Of a stretch of 64,000 nt of DNA, positions 58,361-64,000 are shown one piece after another. Made by a program: the position numbers and the translations under genes. Numbering within the stretch: position 1 is the first letter of the stretch; every line of letters starts with the position of its first letter. Origin of the DNA: Klebsiella spallanzanii (GTDB lineage: Bacteria; Pseudomonadota; Gammaproteobacteria; Enterobacterales; Enterobacteriaceae); assembly GCF_902158555.1 (NCBI RefSeq), contig NZ_CABGGS010000047.1, positions 248,001-312,000 on the forward strand, written 5' to 3'. The notes below the pieces were generated by a model, which did not search any database, was not told the origin of the DNA, and worked only from the letters and a program-made list of their open reading frames with translations.

Positions 58361-59166
58361 TTATGCGCGGACAAACTTCAGCCAACGGCCAGGAGAGAGG
58401 CCAAAGCGGCTGATAAACTGGCGGGTCATATGGCTTTGATCGGCAAAGCCCGCATGCGCTGCGATATCAGCCAGATTTTCCCCCGCCAGCATCCGCTGGC
58501 GGCAAAAGTCGAGCCGCCGCATCATCACATAACGCCAAGGGCTGGTGCCAAACAGCGCTCTGAAATCCCGGCTCAGGCTCCAGCGATCTTTGCCGCTCAC
58601 GTTTGACAGCGTATCAAGCGTGATCTCCTGCGCAAAACAGGCATGGATATACTCTCGCGCCTTCTCTGCGGCGGAATAGTCAAAAGCCCGACGCCGATAA
58701 CGCAGCCCACCGACAGCGGCCAGAGTCTGCGCCAGATCGTAAAGCGCGTCCTCCTCCTCGAGGGGGCGAACACGTCATTGACGTCTTTTAGTAACGGCAG
58801 CGCAGCGCGCAACAGTCTCGGATCGCTAGATATTCCTCCTGGAATAAATGGCAATGGCTTGCCACCCAGGATCTTCTGAATCAGCGAAGGCTCAATATAA
58901 ACCATCCGATAGCGAAATCCCTCTTCGGTCCCCGCATCGCCGTCATGGACCTCATCGGGATGCAAAACCATCGTTCCACCTGGAAGGTTATGCTGCAGGC
59001 CACCACGATAATGAAAGCGTTGAACACCGGAGAGAGTCTGCCCAATAGCGTAAGTATCATGTCGATGAGGCTCATAACCATGGCCGCCGAAGAAGGCCTC
59101 GATACGCTCAATCTGGGTTGGCGACTGGGCCAATCGAACCCAATCACCACGCTTCTGTTGTGACAT
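58361..59166 (-). pseudogene. AraC-family regulator broken by a one-base frameshift
   Basis: The N-terminal frame (59166 down to about 58765) encodes an AraC-type cupin sensor (HGYEPHRHDTYAIGQT, LHPDEVHDGDAG). The C-terminal frame, ending at 58361, encodes the two helix-turn-helices (LADIAAHAGFADQSHMTRQF). The frames separate at a run of five Gs on the plus strand, 58762-58766; adding one base restores FAP-LEEEDALYDLAQTLAAV and a continuous protein of about 268 residues. The change is either a real mutation or a sequencing error. Confidence 0.85.
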
Positions 59167-59376
59167 GATTTACACCCCTATGGCAGTATTGAAAACGACA
59201 TCAGTTATATTACACAAAAAATTAACATTACCCAGTAGCTCTCCGCACTCATCCCGGTACTGGGCGTTTGCCAAAATTGCGCATAAAATGAATAAGATCC
59301 GCGTGATATCAGCAATCTGATAGCGCAGATAAGAGCAGCAGAAGCAGCCGTTTATAATCAGGTTGTGAAAATTCTT

Positions 59377-59411
59377 TATTTAACAGCCGTTTATACTAAA
59401 AGGCGTATAAT
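59377..59411 (+). promoter_or_regulatory. PhoP box and -10 of phoPQ
   Basis: Half-sites TATTTA (59377-59382) and CGTTTA (59388-59393), five bases apart, fit the direct-repeat PhoP box. TATAAT follows at 59406-59411, 12 bases on, the usual class I arrangement. Supports autoregulation. Confidence 0.75.
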
Positions 59412-59454
59412 TAGAGCTAAATTATTCAAATCATAAATGAAATGGAGAACTGGC

Positions 59455-60129
59455 ATGCGCGTACTCGTGGTTGAGGACAACGCTCTGCTGCGTCATCACC
59501 TGAAAGTTCAGCTGCAGGAACTGGGCCATCAGGTAGATGCGGCGGAAGACGCAAAGGAAGCGGATTACTATCTGGGTGAACACATTCCGGACATTGCTAT
59601 CGTTGATCTTGGCCTGCCGGATGAAGACGGGCTCTCGCTGATCCGTCGCTGGCGTAGTCACGATGTATCGGTGCCGGTGCTGGTGCTGACGGCGCGCGAA
59701 GGCTGGCAGGATAAAGTCGAGGTGCTCAGCGCCGGAGCAGATGATTACGTCACTAAGCCGTTCCATATCGAAGAAGTTGCGGCCCGCATGCAGGCTCTGC
59801 TACGACGTAACAGCGGCCTGGCATCACAGGTTATCTCCATTCCGCCGTTCCAGGTGGATTTATCGCGCCGCGAGCTATCGGTCAATGACCAGCCGATCAA
59901 GCTTACCGCTTTCGAATACACCATTATGGAAACCCTGATCCGCAATCGGGGTAAAGTCGTCAGCAAAGATTCGCTGATGCTGCAACTCTATCCCGATGCC
60001 GAACTCCGCGAAAGCCACACTATTGATGTGCTGATGGGTCGATTGCGCAAAAAAATCCAGGCCGAATATCCGCAGGATGTGATTACCACCGTTCGCGGCC
60101 AGGGCTATCTGTTCGAACTGCGCGGATGA
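59455..60129 (+). CDS. phoP: Response regulator PhoP
   Basis: 224 residues from the ATG at 59455 (GGAGA upstream). Receiver domain with Asp51 in [11 protein letters not shown] and Lys in DDYVTKPF; OmpR-type winged helix C-terminus ending [11 protein letters not shown]. Controls genes for low magnesium, acid and antimicrobial peptides. Stop overlaps phoQ start (ATGA). Confidence 0.97.
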   Translation: MRVLVVEDNALLRHHLKVQLQELGHQVDAAEDAKEADYYLGEHIPDIAIVDLGLPDEDGLSLIRRWRSHDVSVPVLVLTAREGWQDKVEVLSAGADDYVTKPFHIEEVAARMQALLRRNSGLASQVISIPPFQVDLSRRELSVNDQPIKLTAFEYTIMETLIRNRGKVVSKDSLMLQLYPDAELRESHTIDVLMGRLRKKIQAEYPQDVITTVRGQGYLFELRG

Positions 60130-61592
60130 AAGGGCTACTACGGCATATCTTGCCGCTGTCGTTACGCATCCGCTTTCTGCTGGCGACGGCCGCTGTGGTG
60201 CTGGTGCTGTCGCTATCTTACGGCATGGTCGCGCTGGTCGGCTATAGCGTGAGCTTCGATAAAACCACCTTCCGCCTGCTGCGCGGCGAGAGCAACCTGT
60301 TCTATATGCTGGCGAAGTGGGAAAACAATACCATTGACGTCGATATCCCCGAAAACCTCAATATGCAAAGCCCGACGGTAACGCTGATTTATGACGCTAA
60401 CGGCCATTTATTGTGGGCACAGCGCGACGTGCCGTGGCTGGCAAAGCGCATTCAACCGGAATGGCTTAAAAATAACGGTTTTCATGAGATTGAAGCCGAC
60501 GTTGATAGCAGCAGCATGCTGCAACACAACAACCTTGAAATTCAGCAGCAACTGGACGCCATCCGTGAAGAGGACGACGGCTCAGAGATGACCCACTCGG
60601 TGGCGATCAATATCTATCCGGCCACCAGCACCATGCCGCAGCTAAGTATCGTGGTTGTCGACACGATCCCGGTGGAGCTTAAGCGCTCCTATATGGTGTG
60701 GAGCTGGTTTATCTACGTGCTGGCAGCTAACCTCCTGCTGGTGATCCCGCTACTGTGGGTTGCGGCATGGTGGAGCTTGCGCCCTATCGAATCGTTGGCC
60801 AAAGAAGTACGCGAGCTGGAAGAGCATCACCGTGAAATGCTCAACCCAAACACCACCCGGGAACTTACGCGGCTGGTCAGTAACCTCAACCGCCTGCTGA
60901 AAAGCGAGCGCGAGCGCTATGACAAGTACCGTACAACGCTGACCGATTTGACCCATAGCCTGAAAACACCGCTGGCGGTAATGCAAAGCACTCTGCGCTC
61001 CTTGCGCGGTGAGAAACTGAGCGTCAACGAAGCAGAGCCGGTGATGCTGGAACAAATTAGCCGTATCTCACAGCAGATTGGCTACTATCTGCACCGTGCC
61101 AGCATGCGCAGCGGCGGTTCGCTGCTCAGCCGCGAACTGCACCCTATCGCTCCGCTACTCGACAGCCTGACCTCGGCGCTGAATAAAGTCTACCAACGTA
61201 AAGGCGTGAACATCACCCTTGATATCTCACCGGAAATTAGCTTTGTCGGCGAAAAAAATGACTTTATGGAAGTCATGGGCAACGTGCTCGATAACGCCTG
61301 CAAATATTGTCTGGAGTTCGTGGAAGTCTCCGTTCGCCAGACTAACGATAACCACCTGCATATTCTGGTGGAAGATGATGGTCCAGGGATCCCACAAAGC
61401 CTGCGCAACGCGGTGTTCGATCGCGGCCAGCGCGCCGATACGCTGCGCCCCGGCCAGGGCGTGGGCCTCTCCGTCGCTCGCGATATCGTTGAACAGTACG
61501 ATGGTCGTATCCTGACTGAGGATAGTTTACTCGGCGGCGCCTGCATGGAAGTCATTTTTGGTCGTCAGATCCCCGAAGATAAAGAGAGCTAA
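60126..61592 (+). CDS. phoQ: Sensor kinase PhoQ
   Basis: 488 residues (E. coli 486). Membrane segments near 17-37 and 192-215; periplasmic sensor with the acidic patch EEDDGSEM at about 148-155 that binds divalent cations and cationic peptides; HAMP; His277 in [10 protein letters not shown]; ATPase with [10 protein letters not shown] and GQGVGLS. Confidence 0.97.
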   Translation: MKGLLRHILPLSLRIRFLLATAAVVLVLSLSYGMVALVGYSVSFDKTTFRLLRGESNLFYMLAKWENNTIDVDIPENLNMQSPTVTLIYDANGHLLWAQRDVPWLAKRIQPEWLKNNGFHEIEADVDSSSMLQHNNLEIQQQLDAIREEDDGSEMTHSVAINIYPATSTMPQLSIVVVDTIPVELKRSYMVWSWFIYVLAANLLLVIPLLWVAAWWSLRPIESLAKEVRELEEHHREMLNPNTTRELTRLVSNLNRLLKSERERYDKYRTTLTDLTHSLKTPLAVMQSTLRSLRGEKLSVNEAEPVMLEQISRISQQIGYYLHRASMRSGGSLLSRELHPIAPLLDSLTSALNKVYQRKGVNITLDISPEISFVGEKNDFMEVMGNVLDNACKYCLEFVEVSVRQTNDNHLHILVEDDGPGIPQSLRNAVFDRGQRADTLRPGQGVGLSVARDIVEQYDGRILTEDSLLGGACMEVIFGRQIPEDKES

Positions 61593-61677
61593 ACAGTCAG
61601 TTTTTTAACGGCGCCTGCATCATGCCGGTGCCGCATCCGTTATAATCCCTGACAGACACCTGCTGTGGAATATAAAT

Positions 61678-62799
61678 ATGGATTATCAATTAACGCTTAA
61701 CTGGCCCGACTTTATTGAACGCTACTGGCAGAAACGCCCGGTAGTTCTGAAACGAGGCTTTGCTAATTTCGTCGATCCGCTAAGCCCGGACGAGCTGGCC
61801 GGACTGGCGATGGAAAGCGAAGTCGACAGCCGTCTCGTCAGCCATCAAGACGGTAAATGGCAGGTCAGCCACGGCCCGTTTGAGAGCTACGATCATCTGA
61901 GCGAGAACAACTGGTCGCTGCTGGTACAGGCGGTCAATAACTGGCATGAGCCGACGGCGGCGCTGATGCATCCGTTTCGCGCCCTGCCCGACTGGCGCAT
62001 CGACGATCTGATGATCTCATTTTCCGTCCCTGGTGGCGGAGTCGGTCCGCATCTCGATCAATACGACGTGTTTATTATTCAGGGCACCGGTCGCCGTCGC
62101 TGGCGGGTGGGTGAAAAAGTGCCGATGAAGCAGCACTGCCCGCATCCGGACCTGCTGCAGGTTGACCCGTTTGACGCGATTATTGATGAAGAGATGGAAC
62201 CGGGCGATATTCTCTATATTCCACCGGGATTCCCGCATGAGGGCTATTCGCTGGAAAACTCGCTCAACTATTCGGTCGGCTATCGCGCGCCTAACGCCCG
62301 CGAGCTGTTCAGCGGTTTTGCCGATTATATTTTGCAACGCGAACTGGGCAGCCAGCGCTACGCCGATCCGGATGTACCATCACGCAATCATCCGGCGGAT
62401 ATTTTGCCTGCCGAGCTGGATCGCCTGCGCGAGATGATGCTGGGGCTGATTAACCAGCCGGAGCACTTTAAGCAGTGGTTTGGCGAGTTTATTACCCAGT
62501 CCCGTCACGAGCTGGACGTTGCGCCGCCGGAGCCGCCGTATCAGCCGGATGAGATTTATGATGCCCTACAGCAAGGCGATAAGCTGTCGCGCCTCGGTGG
62601 CCTGCGCGTGCTGCGTATTGACGGCGAAGTGTTCGTCAACGGCGAGAAAATTAACTCCCCGCATCGCCCGGCGCTCGATGCTCTGGCAACCCACCTGACG
62701 CTGAACGCGAAGCACTTCGGCGATGCGCTGGAAGACCCGTCCTTCCTGGCCCTACTGGCCGCGCTGGTCAACAGCGGTTACTGGTTCTTTGAGGACTGA
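61678..62799 (+). CDS. roxA: Ribosomal protein L16 arginine hydroxylase RoxA
   Basis: 373 residues, as in E. coli (YcfD). JmjC oxygenase: iron ligands His125, Asp127 and His187 (PHLDQYD and PPGFPHEGYS). Hydroxylates Arg81 of L16 using 2-oxoglutarate. Lies after phoQ as in E. coli, with a 85-base gap. Confidence 0.96.
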   Translation: MDYQLTLNWPDFIERYWQKRPVVLKRGFANFVDPLSPDELAGLAMESEVDSRLVSHQDGKWQVSHGPFESYDHLSENNWSLLVQAVNNWHEPTAALMHPFRALPDWRIDDLMISFSVPGGGVGPHLDQYDVFIIQGTGRRRWRVGEKVPMKQHCPHPDLLQVDPFDAIIDEEMEPGDILYIPPGFPHEGYSLENSLNYSVGYRAPNARELFSGFADYILQRELGSQRYADPDVPSRNHPADILPAELDRLREMMLGLINQPEHFKQWFGEFITQSRHELDVAPPEPPYQPDEIYDALQQGDKLSRLGGLRVLRIDGEVFVNGEKINSPHRPALDALATHLTLNAKHFGDALEDPSFLALLAALVNSGYWFFED

Positions 62800-62810
62800 G
62801 TCGTCAGTTT

Positions 62811-62845
62811 GCCCGGTGGCGGCTAGCGCCTTACCGGGCCTACAG
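62811..62845. repeat. REP element between roxA and pepT
   Basis: GCCCGGTGGCGGCTAGCGCC then TTACCGGGC forms the imperfect palindrome typical of enterobacterial REP units, between two convergent genes. Confidence 0.75.
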
Positions 62846-62860
62846 GACCGGACTCCGGGT

Positions 62861-64000
62861 TTAGCGTTTTGCCGTCAGCTCTGCGATACGCACAATCACC
62901 TGTACCGCTTTCTCCATGCCTTCGAGAGTCACAAACTCATGCTTACCGTGGTAGTTATAGCCGCCGGTGAACAGATTGGGGCACGGTAGGCCCATAAAAG
63001 AGAGCTGCGCGCCGTCGGTTCCGCCGCGAATCGGCTTCATTTCCGGCTCGATTTCGCAATCCACCATTGCCTGACGGGCAATCTCGACCACATGCGGATG
63101 GGCCATCACCTGCTCATGCATATTGTAATAGCTGTCCTCAATCACCAGCTCAATATAGCAATCCGGGTGCAGCCCTTTGCCGACCTTCTTGGCAATCTCC
63201 ATCATTTTGCGCTTACGGGCTTCAAACTGCTTACGGTCAAAATCGCGGATGATGTAGTGCATATCCGCGCGATCGACCGTACCTTTGATGCTTGCCAGAT
63301 GGTAGAACCCCTCGTAGCCTTCGGTGGTTTCCGGCGCTTCATCCGCCGGAACTTCGGCATGAATGCGCGTCGCCAGCGATAATGCGTTAACCATCACCCC
63401 TTTCGCGGTGCCTGGATGAACGTTATTACCCACGATCTTAATCGTCACCGACGCGGCGTTAAAGTTCTCGAACTCCAGCTCACCCACCCCGCCGCCATCG
63501 ACGGTATAGGCCCAGCGCGCGTCAAACGCGGCAACGTCGAAATGCTTCGCCCCTTTGCCCACCTCCTCGTCCGGAGTAAAGGCCACGCGAATATCACCGT
63601 GGGGAATATCCTTCGCCTTTAACGTTGCCAGCGCGGTCATAATCTCAGCGATGCCCGCTTTATCGTCAGCGCCAAGCAGCGTTTTACCGTCAGTGGTAAT
63701 CAGCGTCTGGCCGAGCAACTGGTGCAGTACCGGGAACATCACCGGCGAGAGCACCTCATCACCAATACCGAGAGCGATATCGCCGCCGCGGTAGTTTTCT
63801 ACAATCTGCGGATTCACGTTCTTGCCGCTAAAGTCAGGGGACGTATCAACGTGAGAAATAAAGCCAATGGGCGGAATATCGCCCGCGACGTTAGCCGGCA
63901 GGGTGCCCATGACCGTTCCTTTGTCACTCAGCGTCACATTCACCAGTCCCATTTCTTCCAGCTGCGCCTGAAGCAGCCGTAACAGCTTCCACTGCCCTTC
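62861..64000 (-). CDS. pepT: Peptidase T, 5' end outside window
   Basis: The reading frame is open to base 64000; about 380 residues are present, and by comparison with E. coli PepT (408) about 28 N-terminal residues lie beyond. M20 metallopeptidase: [31 protein letters not shown] and the late YHGKHEFV histidine give the two-zinc site. Aminotripeptidase of the cytoplasm. An internal ATG at 63952 is not the start. Confidence 0.96.
   Translation of the reverse strand, partial: EGQWKLLRLLQAQLEEMGLVNVTLSDKGTVMGTLPANVAGDIPPIGFISHVDTSPDFSGKNVNPQIVENYRGGDIALGIGDEVLSPVMFPVLHQLLGQTLITTDGKTLLGADDKAGIAEIMTALATLKAKDIPHGDIRVAFTPDEEVGKGAKHFDVAAFDARWAYTVDGGGVGELEFENFNAASVTIKIVGNNVHPGTAKGVMVNALSLATRIHAEVPADEAPETTEGYEGFYHLASIKGTVDRADMHYIIRDFDRKQFEARKRKMMEIAKKVGKGLHPDCYIELVIEDSYYNMHEQVMAHPHVVEIARQAMVDCEIEPEMKPIRGGTDGAQLSFMGLPCPNLFTGGYNYHGKHEFVTLEGMEKAVQVIVRIAELTAKR

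Overview
The window is a piece of an enterobacterial chromosome, Klebsiella/Enterobacter/Citrobacter-like; the genus cannot be fixed from sequence alone. The right third carries the conserved block icd, rluE, nudJ, mnmA, hflD, purB, phoP, phoQ, roxA, pepT, and the middle carries dgcP, yoaK, yoaJ, leuE, lpxP, fecIRABCDE and ansB.

Bases 1 to about 29,300 are most of a P2-family prophage. It runs past the left edge, so the genes that follow the tail fibre in P2 (FI to ogr) are not seen. Reading right to left: integrase, C repressor, Cox, an early operon on the minus strand (small genes, a degenerate exonuclease, a Dam-like methylase, replication protein A), then a restriction cluster, then the head genes Q (broken), P, O, N, M, L, tail X, the lysis genes, tail completion R and S, baseplate V, W, J, a giant I fusion, and a fibre. 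The two places where P2 carries its non-essential anti-phage genes are both occupied by AT-rich cargo. The tin/old locus between A and Q holds an EcoRII-type restriction-modification pair plus an HNH endonuclease with a probable reader domain. The Z/fun locus beyond the tail fibre holds a superfamily 1 helicase coupled to an unrecognised 212-residue protein. That pair is the best candidate here for an undescribed defence system. The portal gene lacks its 3' half, so the prophage is probably unable to make particles while its cargo remains intact.

From 29.5 to 47.3 kb the chromosome carries three cyclic-di-nucleotide genes (dgcP, a tandem HD/HD-GYP protein, and a HAMP-GAF-GGDEF cyclase), lipid A acyltransferase lpxP, an orphan methyltransferase, the complete ferric citrate system with a Fur box, and periplasmic asparaginase. 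From about 47.3 to 51.0 kb is a small lambdoid remnant next to icd, a known integration target of phage 21 and e14: an antiterminator Q, a LexA-like repressor with palindromic operators, and two orphan genes. Two MITE-like repeats sharing their ends lie at 44.6 and 49.3 kb.

From 51 to 64 kb is core chromosome. Exceptions are an extra exported protein between rluE and nudJ, and a cupin gene with an AraC-type regulator broken by a one-base frameshift between purB and phoP. pepT is cut by the right edge.
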